From positions 349,565 through 413,564 of the forward strand of contig LSRY02000065.1 in assembly GCA_001643675.2 (NCBI GenBank): DNA of 64,000 nucleotides, given 5' to 3'. Below are positions 37,152 through 47,504 of this stretch, piece by piece. Position numbers and translations under genes: made by a program. The notes under the pieces were generated by a model. It had not been told where the DNA came from. It did not search any database and saw only the letters and a program-made list of their open reading frames with translations. The DNA is from Monocercomonoides exilis (taxonomy: Eukaryota; Preaxostyla; Oxymonadida; Polymastigidae). How positions within the stretch are numbered: position 1 is the stretch's first letter; every line of letters starts with the position of its first letter.

Positions 37152-39488
37152 ATGAGCACCAATGGTTTATTGCTTAAATGCTTGATTTAAATTTATTTTT
37201 TAACTTTTAACGACCAATTTATATCAATTTTAATTAAAGATGCTCATCTCAAAGCAGATGAAACACCTCCAACAAATATTATTGTCCCCACAGTTCATAT
37301 ACAAAGGCGTTGGCCACCTTCTGGACTTACAAATAATGGAGGATCTTGCTTTGTGAATGCTTCTCTTCAAATGCTTTTTCATATCCCGCTTATGCGTTGG
37401 GTATTCATTTTCATTAAAAAACAATGATTAAAATATCTTTTTTTGCGAATTCGATTGCAACAGGCAATTCTGAATTATAGTAGAAGCATTGTAGCTGCTC
37501 GTAATTTTTCGGATCATTTACTCAAAAGACCAGCTGAACAAGATCCAACCTTGCTTGATGACACTTTATTATTATTACAACATCTTTTTGAAGAGATGCA
37601 AGAGGGAAAACAAAGGTTTGCGTAGAGGGTAATTTCATAATTATTTGTTAATAATTTTATCATCAAAATAATCAATTTATTTAGTGTAAATACCGATGGA
37701 TTTGTTTATTATCCTCACTGGGAATCTTTTCCTTTATATGAGCAAAACGACACTCAATTATTTTTATCAATGCTTCTAGCAAGAATGAAAGAATTGTTCA
37801 AGGTTTTTCTGACAAAAAAATTTTCATCGAGTGAGCATATTTTCTTATTTTCAATTTTTTTTAGGCAACACCATTTCGGGGCTGCTGTGAACGTTTGCTT
37901 GGGGGAAAGGCAGTTTCAATACTGAAATTAGCTGGAAGCGAGACTGTAGTTGACGAGTCGTTGACACGTTACACGCAGTCTGTCCAATATATGCCATATT
38001 ATGTGATTAAGTTTGATCATTTTTTAAATAAAGTTAACAACTCAATTATTAAAATTTTTTATTATTTTTTGATTGAATGCTCGTTGTTTTAATTGAACAA
38101 TTTCATTTTTTTGATGAAACCACAATTGCAATTTGACATGTAAGTCTTCCAATTGGTGATGATGTGTCAGACATTCACACATCCTTGCAACGATATTGTG
38201 CTCCAACTCCAATTGAAGACGATGGGCTGAATCATTCTGATGGCAGTCCATATATCATTTCTTGGAAAGTGTGTTATTTTTGAAGTTTCTTTATTTATTA
38301 CCCTTTCTTTCCCCCTCTTTTTTTTTTTTGAATTTGCAAAATCATTCATAATTTCATTTGCAAATCGGTTTATTAACATGGATCCGCCTTTTGCTTATCA
38401 TTGCATTGCGTGAATAAATACTTAACCATTTTCACAACCATCAACACTTTTGAAAATTTTGTCAAACACAAATTATAACCATCACACAGCAAACATGCTT
38501 CCTGTCTTTCCCTCCAGTTCTCTTTTTCCAGATCCAGCGCTGGCGCTTCAACCCAACCACCTACGTGTTCGAGAAGAACACTTCATTCTTCTCGTATCCC
38601 TTGGAGCTCGACATGACTCCGTACTTAACCACTCTCACCCCGCAGCAGAAGGCAATGGCCGACGAACGGCGCAAAATCCTGCACTTTGAAAAGGAGGAGC
38701 GGCTGATGAGATCCTTCGGGCGTGTGAGGCAGAGCGTCGACTGGAAGACACAGCGGTTTCGCCCGCCGTTGTGCGACGAGATGGTGGAGAAGTTCTTTTT
38801 GGCGATGGATTCTGCATGGGATGAGAAGATGGAGAGGGAAAGCGAAGGAGTGGGAGCAGCAAAGAGCGTGCTGGAGGAGGCAGAGATAAAGTCAGAGCAA
38901 TATGATGGACTGTTTGAAGGAAAGAGGAAAGAGGAAAATGAAGAAGGAAAGCGCAAAAATTCGATGTTTATTGCATTTTCTCCTGATGATGTTCCTTCTC
39001 CGTCTCAGTCTTCATCACACCAAGAGTCAGATAACTCCACACACTCACTTTCATTCGAACGACCACACACATCATCTACTTGTCCATCATCATCATCATC
39101 ATCATTTTCACCTTCTTCTTCCAGTTCCTCCTCTTCCAGCGAAATGAAAAACTCTTCCTCTTCCTCCTCATCTTCTTCTTCTCCATCAAGTTCTTCTTCT
39201 TCAAGTGCTGCAAACAGCAAGTATTCGCTTCTTGGTGTTGCAGTCCACAAGGGGTCGTTGGACAGCGGCCACTATTACTCCTTTATCCGCCCGGACTGTG
39301 CTGACCGGTGGTTTGTGCTGGACGACACAAGCTGCGTGCAGGTCACTGAAGAGCACGCGGTCAGTGCCAATTTTGGAGGGCCGGATCCACGCGGAGAAAC
39401 GGGGACAGATGACAGACAGTATTCAGCGTATATGTTGGTGTATGTGGCAAAGCATCTCATACCCAAAGTGATGTTGTGGGGGGAATGA
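37152..39488 (+). CDS. ubiquitin-specific protease (USP, C19)
   Basis: Seven exons: 37152-37164, 37240-37400, 37464-37615, 37685-37802, 37865-38010, 38145-38268, 38532-39488 (556 residues). The Cys box is GLTNNGGSCFVN, with predicted nucleophile Cys41. Then come the QDP block, YEQNDTQLFLSML (the usual Q.D..EF position), NLPIGDD, IQRWRF in place of the usual LKRF, and the His box SGHYYSFI with His485 followed by RWFVLDD. These define a deubiquitinase that cleaves ubiquitin from proteins. Two oddities appear. The region where many USPs carry two CxxC zinc pairs has only adjacent Cys (FRGCCERLLGGK), so no zinc finger is expected. A Ser-rich, acidic insert (about residues 380-465) splits the catalytic domain just before the His box. 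The 13-bp first exon was placed because ATGAGCACCAATG joins in phase to exon 2. Confidence 0.85.
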
Positions 39489-40148
39489 TGAAAGCTTGCT
39501 ATGCCGCATAACTTTTATTTTTAATTATTTTATATCCTTTTTGATTATAATTTCGTGTATTCAAATCGGATCATCGAATCTATTATTTTGTTTAATTGTT
39601 GTTTTCGAAATCTTTGAACTTTAATTTTTATATCACAGCACGTAACATTTTGGCATAAGATCATATTTTTGAATTTTTGTATTTTTTTTAAAAAAAAACA
39701 TTTTAAACATTATTCAGCCACTCAATCAAAATTGGGATTTATCATCACATTTACCCCTATGTGACTAATTTTTTGCTCAACGATTTTTGTTCAACTCAAT
39801 TTGATCTTTTATTTTTCTCAATTTTCTTTATTTTCTTGATTATTGTGCCTGGAAGTGTTGGACTTATAATGGTACGATAAAGGAAAAAAAATTGAAACAA
39901 ATTTGAGTTTTTTTTCATTAGCAAAAGAATTATTCCACATAATTAATATCGAGATTATTTTAATTTGTGTCCATATTTTTCAATATTCAATATTTAATAA
40001 CTTGTTCCAAGCTTTTTCAACAATCATATCATATTTATCAGACTTTATTTTTTACACAAAAACAAAAACAAAAAAAAAAAAAAAAAAAAGAAAAAAGAAA
40101 GAAAGAAAGAAAGAAAGAAAAAGTTACCGATTTATTTCTAGTTTATTC
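39489..40148. other. AT-rich intergenic DNA
   Basis: 660 bp downstream of the USP gene. It contains an A-rich stretch with GAAA repeats (about 40070-40125) and no gene that I can support. Confidence 0.55.
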
Positions 40149-40259
40149 ATGCCAGTTTCAATGATCGAATCTCCTCAAGGGAGGCTCTCATCAGAGATGG
40201 AGGAGTGGCACCCACACACACTTCCTCAATTCGGAGTTTTGGAACATGAGTTAAATATG
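40149..40259 (+). CDS. orphan exon-like fragment
   Basis: A 37-codon block opens at ATG 40149 just after a TTTCTAG acceptor-like site and ends in phase 0 at a GT donor (ATATG|GTCAT). It reads MIESPQGRLSSEMEEWHPH and onward, with balanced composition that stands out from the AT-rich flanks. No continuing exon was found: an (AT)n run and a foldback repeat follow at once. It may be the first exon of a gene disrupted by mobile elements. Confidence 0.33.
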
Positions 40260-40315
40260 GTCATATTTTTATTAGTATATATATATATATATATATATAT
40301 AATACAGACATTAAT

Positions 40316-40554
40316 ACGACACAATTTTCTCAATTACATCTCATAAGTACAAACTCATTTGATAAACGAGAATTTCAAAATAGCTTTATTTGTTCTCAGA
40401 GAAAATTATTATTAAAAACTCGGAGAAACTTAAAATCCTATTTCTCCGAGTTTTTTATAATAATTTTTTTCTGAGCACAATTGAAGCTGTTTTGAAAGTC
40501 TTATATGTCACGTGAGTTTGTACTTATGAGATGTATTTTGAGGAAAATTGTCAG
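40316..40554. repeat. foldback element with ~110-bp arms
   Basis: The left arm (40316-40430) and right arm (40441-40554) are imperfect inverted repeats with only about 10 unpaired bases between them. Paired blocks include CTCATAAGTACAAACTCA with its complement TGAGTTTGTACTTATGAG, and AAAAACTCGGAGAAA with TTTCTCCGAGTTTTT. No coding capacity is present. It sits between an (AT)n run (about 40274-40300) and the decayed transposase, consistent with a MITE-like insertion. Confidence 0.75.
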
Positions 40555-40689
40555 AATTATTCCTCTTGCAGTTATTGTGAAATCGATATTGTCCGGTATT
40601 ATGTGCGATGTCTAGTATTTTATACGATATCTAGATATTTAGTACCCATTTTTTTCGAAATGAAAAATTCAAAAAATAAAAAAATCAAT

Positions 40690-42300
40690 ATATATATATA
40701 AATATATATATAAATTCAAAACTCGAATCAAATTTGCTAACGACTTTTTTTTTCCCCTTTCCTCTCTCAGTTTCATCAGACGATTCTTTCTCTATATCGT
40801 TCTTATCTTGAAGTATTCTGAAATTTCTTTTCAGCTTTTTTGAGAAATTCATTGTTTCATCATTTTCTTCATCAGAAATATTTTCAGTTTCATTTTCCAT
40901 TTCACTTTTCTTTTTCAAATATTCATCCCACTCGCTAAGCACCTTTTCTTCTTTATTTCTTTGATGTCGAAGTCAAATCGATTTTTATGTGAAGGAAGGG
41001 GATAAGTCGATGATAGAGGAAGCTTCATCAGAACTGTCTCCAACGAGTCTTTCCACTCTCAGTTGCATTTGAATGCTCTTTTGATAACCGAAGGTGATTG
41101 CACCGACTTAATTGATTTTTGAAGAGCCTCCACAAGAGCAGTTCTCTTCGCAGCTGAAGACAACGATGAAGGTGCTTCGTATTGGAAACTCATTTCTGAC
41201 TTCAGAACTGCAAAAGCTCCTCGGTTCAGTGGCTGGCAGATGTGTGTGCTGCGAGGGATGAACGTCACAACATCCACATTTTCTTTTTTGAACACTCACC
41301 AGATTGTTGTGCATGCACGAGAAATGATGGAGTCAGTTCAAGACAAGTAATGAAATTCGTCGAGAAACATGAGTTATCTTCTTTCTTTGATAGAAGGGAA
41401 AAGAATTGCGAGGGAAAATTCTCTGAACATAGAAGATACCATCCATCCGCGTTTGTTCGGCCAAATCTCAAGATCTGAAAACTGAAGAGTCTACAAGTCA
41501 TCAGGTATTTTGAGACTTGACCACAGAATCACTGAAGGAAGTGATTGACCATCAGCTGCAACCGCCGCAATCAGTGTAGAATTCGCTATTTGGACATCAG
41601 ATTTAGCGAAACCTGGTTTTGCATTTGCCGGATGAACAACATTCAAATTTGAGCTGTTGGGAACCCTGAGTGAAGACTCATCCACGTTAAATATCAGTGC
41701 ATTGTTGTTATTATTGTTCTGAAATAATCCATTGAGCATATTATCCCAGGGCTTCAGAACTTGTGGGCATGACACCGCAAGCATGTTTGTTTCACCAATT
41801 TACGGATTTGATGTCTTCAGCTTTGGATGTCTTTTGAAGAAATCCTATTCAACCAACGCAGAATCTTAAGCATCTGGAGTGTCTTCTGGTTTTTAATTAT
41901 TAACAACATTTTTAATCTTATTAATTTTAATTAAAACATTTCAAAAAACATCAATACAATCCAGTTCACTCATTTTCTTGATGGTTAGCTAGCTCCAGAT
42001 AATGATTCAATCATAATTTCGTCCGGCACTGTTTGCTCTTTTTCGCCAATGACAATAGCCGGTGTTCCCATTTTTAAACCAATCGGCCTTGCTGAACAGC
42101 CTTCACCGAACGCTTGATTCGAATTTTGCTAAATTTTTTGCTGTTGAATGCATCCGCCATTCGTGCAACTCCATCGTTAACTATATGCGCCATTCGCTCC
42201 AGCGGATTCATCAATTATCTCCATCCGAACGATAACATTTCCTCCCACAGCTTCAGCTGACCCGCAGTAGATTTCCTTGCAACTTCCTTTTTCATTTTTT
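40690..42300 (-). pseudogene. decayed DDE (pogo/Tigger-like) transposase
   Basis: Read on the minus strand from about 42290 downwards, transposase-like pieces appear in order. First is ARKSTAGQLKLWEEMLSFG, then MNPLERMAHIVNDGVARMAD. Next is a block leading to the first catalytic region (IFNVDESSLRVPNS, about 41690), then LIAAVAADGQSLPSVILW, and lastly VVTFIPRSTHICQPLNRGAF with LKSEM (about 41180-41270). The blocks are separated by stop codons (for example near 41808, 42063 and 42222) and by frame changes, and no clear second catalytic Asp block survives. In the last block the Asp normally found in the QPLD motif is Asn (QPLN). The protein is therefore inactive. A Lys/Glu-rich open stretch at 40685-40942 may be its C-terminus. 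Confidence 0.7.
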
Positions 42301-42462
42301 ATTTTTGGGTTATGATCATAAAGCCAATGTATTCATTTTATTGTGAAAAATTTCAATTCACGTTGATATTATATTTTTTGTCCATTGAAATGCATTTTTT
42401 TTTGTATTTTATTCCTTTGAACTAACCTATGACTGAATGAATTTCAACGGGAGCCTTTTATC

Positions 42463-42464
42463 CT

Positions 42465-42514
<50 letters not shown>

Positions 42515-42553
42515 AAAAACAAAACAAAACAAAACATAAAAAAAAACAAAAAA

Positions 42554-42584
<31 letters not shown>

Positions 42585-42640
42585 CATAAAAAAAAACAAA
42601 AAAAAAAAAAAACAAAACAAAACAAAACTAAATAATAATA
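42463..42640 (+). repeat. A-rich (CAAAA)n tract
   Basis: A run of about 48 A is followed by two blocks of CAAAA units joined by ATAAAAAAAAC-type segments, so the tract itself looks duplicated. Confidence 0.9.
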
Positions 42641-43868
42641 GAATTAGTCATAATAATAATAATTATTATTGAAAATATTATGATAATAATATGTTAATTA
42701 TACTGAAAAGCTTACTGTTTGATTTTTTTCAAATTTTATAATAAAATTGTTTTTCTACTCACGATTGAAATGATTACACTAGATTAAAAGTGAAATTTTG
42801 ACAAGTGCCTTGAATGAGGACCACCATGCTTTTCCACCTCCCCTGCTTTTTGATTTCCACGTATCAGGTGGAAAGGATAAATGTGGTTGTCGTTGGACAA
42901 CCACTTGCACCCTCCCAGGGGTTGTAGACAAAGTTCCGCAGACAGAACACTCACTCTGACAAAAAAAAAAATTTTGTCATCGACAAACATTTCTGACTTT
43001 GTGTTTTTTTCCAACTTCAATTTATGTTCTGTCTATTACAACACTTCATCCACATTCACTAAGTCTGATAGTTAGTCATTCCTAGTGAATGCTATATGCG
43101 CCTCAATAATATAACCAAAAGTTAGTCTACGACTATCATTTCTAACTTAATCATTTTTCAATGACAAGTCGAAAAGTTAGTCAACGCCTAACTTTGATTC
43201 TCAAACAGACTTTTTGGTACCTCATATTAACAAAATAATTTTATCAATAAAAATACCAAAGTTAGTCATTCTATCACCAACCAACTTGATAGATTTATTC
43301 ATTTGATCCAAAAGTTAGGCAAAACCTATCTTTTATATACTTAGCATTTTCACCCTCTTTTCCCCAAAGTTAGGCATCACCTAACTTCTTCTAACTTAGT
43401 TATTTTTAAAATAACTTTAAAAAATTCACCAAATAAGTCCAACGTAAAAAGGGGAGAAGCCATCATATTTCTATAATGACTTCTCCCCTGTTTATCGTTT
43501 AGCCTCATTTCCTTTTATTAATATCCTTTTATTTATATCCAATTATAATTAATTATTATTTGTTTTTTTTTAAACCTTTTTTATTTGTTTTTAATAACCT
43601 TTTTTCTTATTTTTTATACCTTAGAAAGAATCCATATTTCAAACACAATTTCGATTCTTGGGGCATTCGAATTGATAAAAGACGATAACAACTAAGTTAA
43701 AAAGTTTAAAAATTTAAAATTAAAAAAACAAAAAATAATAAATAAATTAAATTAAATAAAAGTAAATAAAAATAAATATAAGTAAAATAACTTTAAATAA
43801 TTCAAAAATAAAAATGTAATTATATTGGGGACTAAATACACACACTGCTCCCTGTTCATCGCTTCCTT
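42641..43868. other. non-coding region with GTTAG motifs and a hairpin
   Basis: No exon is supported. From about 43067 to 43400 the motif AAAGTTAGTC or AAAGTTAGGC and its complement GCCTAACTTT recur many times, often as short inverted pairs (for example GTTAGGCATCACCTAAC near 43372). At 43451-43488 GGGGAGAAG and CTTCTCCCC form a 9-bp stem around a 20-base AT-rich loop. Together these suggest the flank or end of a mobile element. Confidence 0.5.
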
Positions 43869-44534
43869 TCATTGCATTGACTTCTTGTCCACTATTTCCT
43901 CCAGGTCATCTTCATCGTAATCATTATCATTATCATTACAATTATCATCATCATCTTTTTTATCTTCTTCATCTTTTTCGATCAAATATTTCTTCATATT
44001 CCATTTCTTCTTTTCTTTCTTTGCCTTCTTTTCCTTCTTTATCTTCTCAATCTTTCTTTCCTGTTCTCTTTCATCTTCCTTCTTCTCTCCAGCATGTGGG
44101 TCAAAACTGCATGGGGAATCAAAATGGTCGCAAATAAAGATATTGTTAGTTGATCCATAAATCTTATTCCTTTCCTGGCATCTTCTTCTGGAGAGGTTCA
44201 CTTTGTGATTCTCCACTGTGAGGTTCAACACATTCGGATCTGTATCTCTGTGGCTAACCTCACAACCGGATGGAATCTTAGCTCCAAGATTCATCCAGCG
44301 CCATGCTATGGCATGGACAACCACTTTCTTTAAGGATCTTTTGAGGAGAAGTTCCTTTTCTTCCTTTGTCGGTTCGCTCAAAAGATCCGGCTTCTTCAAA
44401 ACGAGCTTTCTAGTTTTCTTTTCCCCCTTTTTCCTTTCGTCCTTTTCAGCGATTCTTCTTTGTTCCCTTTCGCACTTTATTTCTCTCATCTGAATTACTA
44501 GCTCATTAATATCTTCATCATTCAATTTAGGGAA
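43869..44534 (-). CDS. His-Me finger (HNH-like) endonuclease segment
   Basis: This frame is the exact continuation of the upstream one after a single in-frame TAG (44537-44535) and ends at TGA 43869. It encodes about 221 residues: a Glu/Lys/Arg-rich helix, then a zinc-binding His-Me finger-like region (about 44280-44090) with CEVSHRDTDPNVLNLTVE, NHKVNLSRRRC and CDHFDSPCSFDPH, and an acidic/basic tail. The SH...VLNLTVE...N.SR..C...C.H...C arrangement resembles the zinc-binding loop of His-Cys/His-Me homing endonucleases (Pfam zf-His_Me_endon), from memory. Such enzymes make DNA breaks that promote spread of selfish elements. Neither zinc binding nor activity can be judged here. Confidence 0.5.
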   Translation of the reverse strand, partial: FPKLNDEDINELVIQMREIKCEREQRRIAEKDERKKGEKKTRKLVLKKPDLLSEPTKEEKELLLKRSLKKVVVHAIAWRWMNLGAKIPSGCEVSHRDTDPNVLNLTVENHKVNLSRRRCQERNKIYGSTNNIFICDHFDSPCSFDPHAGEKKEDEREQERKIEKIKKEKKAKKEKKKWNMKKYLIEKDEEDKKDDDDNCNDNDNDYDEDDLEEIVDKKSMQ

Positions 44535-45817
44535 CTATTTGTGCACCGTCAATTGGGGATACAATCCAGTCTTCGAATCACCTTTTCTGGTACCAGTTAG
44601 TTTTGTTTTGAAGAAGAACTCTTCACCTCTTCTGACCCATTCACCGTATTTCCTTGGGCCATTTATGTGGGAGCACATGAGACAGTGGAGCTCGACAAAG
44701 TTGAAAACATTCACCAGAGCATGTGGGAATGACGGATCATACTCAAAAAGGTACAGCTCTTTCCTTTTGTTGACTGGTTCAAAAGTTTTCCGATCAAATT
44801 TCTTATCACATGCCTTTTCGGCACTTTTAAGAAATTTAACCCACCAGTCAATATCCCGCACAGGCTCCTTCCTTGGAGCAAGAGCTGTCACATGCTCAGC
44901 TGGATCCAGCTTCACAATCTTCATCACCGTCTCAGCTAAGAATCGAGCCCATTTCTCGCACTTGGTATCATCCCAATATGTTAAGCCATGAACTTTCTTC
45001 TGAGCGGCATCCACAAGCTCTCTAGCCTCATCCATCACTTCGTCTGCATCGAAGCATGGAGGATCTGCATCCTTGAACCACCCAGGAAGAATTATTACAC
45101 TAGGTAACATCAAATCCTCGAGGTCTGCATCATAGAGTCCATGTACTTGGACAAGGGGATGTTTGTTCTTTTCTTCTTTTTTCTTCTTTTTCCTTCGACC
45201 CTCGTTTTTGTCACCATCTTCATCCCTTTCATTTTTATCATCAAACTGTCCAGGATATTTTTCCTCGTCGAAAAGAACAATCACATCATCCTTGTCTTCA
45301 TACGGAACACCCTCGATGATAAACAGAGGTTCAGGATCGATCTGTGTCTGTGCTGCAAAAGACACATTGAGGCTAGCCCTGTTTATCGATGGCAGATCAT
45401 CAAGCAAAGGGACCTGCGATGCTTGATGATTGTCTGCCTCTGTGTCATCCAAGCAATATAAAAATCAGCAGTTAAATAATTATTCAATCAGAAAAGCAAA
45501 CTGAAAGCACACACAGCTTCAGCTTCCACTTCAGCTGCTGCGCTACCAATCCGGCTGCCCTCGAGATCGGAAGAGCGAGCTTCCTTGTCCATCAGGACAA
45601 CAGGAGTCATCGGTTGAGCGAAGGGAGGCAATCCTTCGGACTGCTTCTCTTTCTCTTCCTCTTTCTCCTGGGTGAGATCTATGATCCCACCGAGAAACGA
45701 CATCTTCTTCTTCTCGAAGGGCAGATGTTCGTCTTTTGGACTGTCTATGTCAGTCCCGCTGCATTCAGTCTCAGCCTTTTCCTCTTCTGACTTATCTGAC
45801 TCAGCAGACACAGTCAT
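44535..45817 (-). CDS. N-terminal part of the endonuclease-like element gene
   Basis: Exon 45817-45515 (101 codons, acidic, Ser/Glu-rich) appears joined in phase 0 to exon 45437-44535 (300 codons) across a 77-bp intron (GTGTGT to CAGAG). The long exon has an acidic/lysine stretch followed by a folded-looking segment with Trp and Cys (DIDWWVKFLKSAEKACDKKF; CLMCSHINGPRKYGEWV). I do not recognise a named domain. It ends at TAG, after which the same frame stays open for 221 codons containing the His-Me finger region. It could therefore be one gene with a nonsense mutation, one read through TAG, or two products. It lies amid repeats and a dead transposase, so a mobile-element origin is likely. Confidence 0.5.
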
Positions 45818-47504
45818 TGGTGCAGGTCTTTTTTAATATCCATATATATAAATCCAATAACAGAATATGCCCATCACACACCACCCATACCCTCAATAAG
45901 AAAGAAAGAAAAATGACACACCAGGTGTAATTAATTTTCTTCGAAGTCCCATCCGGAACCGTCTAATTGGTGTATTTATAATATTCGTATTCATATCTAT
46001 TGATATAGAAATATAGACATATAAAGTGAGAGAGGGAAAGGAGATAATTAATTATGCCAACAAATCAAAAATTCAAAAAGAATCCAGATAGGCACAAGAA
46101 CAACAGATACTGGAGCAGATGGAAAGAGAGCGTGAGCATGGAGGATGGAGTTTGTTGCCACCGCCCTGAGCAGGCCCAATCCCACTCAGGTGAAGTGAGC
46201 GCAGTTTGTCTAAATCATATTCGACAAGAGGAATAAAAGGACCCTCTGCCTCATACGATAAACAGGGACTGCCAATGATCCATCACTCTTCCCAGATGTG
46301 CACAGTCACATTAATTGAAAAAAGAGATATGGGATTAGTAATATTCCAGTCGTTATTAATTTTCAATATTCAGATGACTTCGCTTAGCATTATGCTAACT
46401 ACACATCATCTTTCCTCCTGATACGGAGTCACAGCTGGCCCCCAACCCAATAGAAGTCCTGATCAAAGGAACTTCCACACACTGTGTTTCCACAGTGATC
46501 CCCCTTTTCTTCAATGTACAATGCACATGGTGTTCCCCCTCTCAATTCTACCTATTTCACCAATTTCCCCCCATATTTTTAAATATCAGAACATAATTAT
46601 TAAAAAAATAATTATATTAAAAAAAATAAATATTTTTGTTATTATTATTTGCTATTTCATTAATAAACCGCAATAATCTTTAATATCTTATTTATCGGAA
46701 AAAATATGCAAATTTGATAACATGGGCGAAAATATGGACTTTCAAGCTTTTTTCGCACTTGGCATAGAAAAATTACTTCTCTCATGACTTTATTTTGATT
46801 TCTCAGAATTCAAAATAAAATTGATGTTCATATTCGTAAACAGGCATCGTTGAAATTAAAACAAAAAGATTTCCAACATTACACGAATGTCAAAAAATGG
46901 ACCCAATATTATTGTGTTTTTTGTACTCAGAAAATCAACGAAATGTGCACAATTTTTCAATGAAAATGCTAAAAGTTAAATATTTTTCCACACATGAATT
47001 TTTCTTTGGAATAATATTTAATACTCATTGGAATAAGAATTCGTGCTTTTCATCAACATAAATAAAGTGTTGAAAATACTTTTTTTATTAACATTTTTTT
47101 AATTTAAAAAAGTTATTGTTTTCATCCTAAATGAATTTGTTTTCTCTTAAAAAATATTATCTTATCTTGAAATTCAACATTATTCATGAATTCTATGGAA
47201 AAATTTAAATGCAAAAAAAATAATACCCATAAGTATTTTCCAAATTTAATATTACTTATGGGGCGATGTGAGATCAAATGATCTGATAATCTAATAATTC
47301 AAAATTTTGAATCACAAAAAGTTTATTATTATTTTTATTTTCCCACAATTTTGTGATTTCTTAGGAAAAGCATCCACATTTGTTTTGACAATAAAATAGA
47401 TTTCTTCATCGTTCAGCCAAACAAATTTTCTGCTGAGAGCAGAATAAAGTGGAAATACAAAAAGTGAAATGATAAAAAAAAAAAAAAAAAAAAAAACATT
47501 TGTG
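45818..47504. other. intergenic region, one doubtful coding trace
   Basis: Mostly AT-rich. At about 46085-46275 the minus strand has an open stretch with balanced composition (for example YEAEGPFIPLVEYDLDKLRS) that could be another exon or element fragment; no splice partners were found. A short hairpin, CACTGTG-TTTC-CACAGTG, occurs near 46477. From 46.6 kb on nothing is seen. Confidence 0.4.

Noticed and set aside
40274-40300. (AT)n run as a telomere or centromere signal
   Set aside because: Too short and isolated; a simple dinucleotide repeat next to a foldback element.
43451-43488. Hairpin as a Helitron 3' end
   Set aside because: No CTRR end follows the stem at the expected distance and no Rep/helicase sequence is present.
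44535-44537. TAG as a reassigned glutamine codon
   Set aside because: Some oxymonads use TAA/TAG for Gln, but all complete genes here end in TAA or TGA without other in-frame TAG/TAA, and TAA ends CFAP70 and CLEC16A; the standard code fits.
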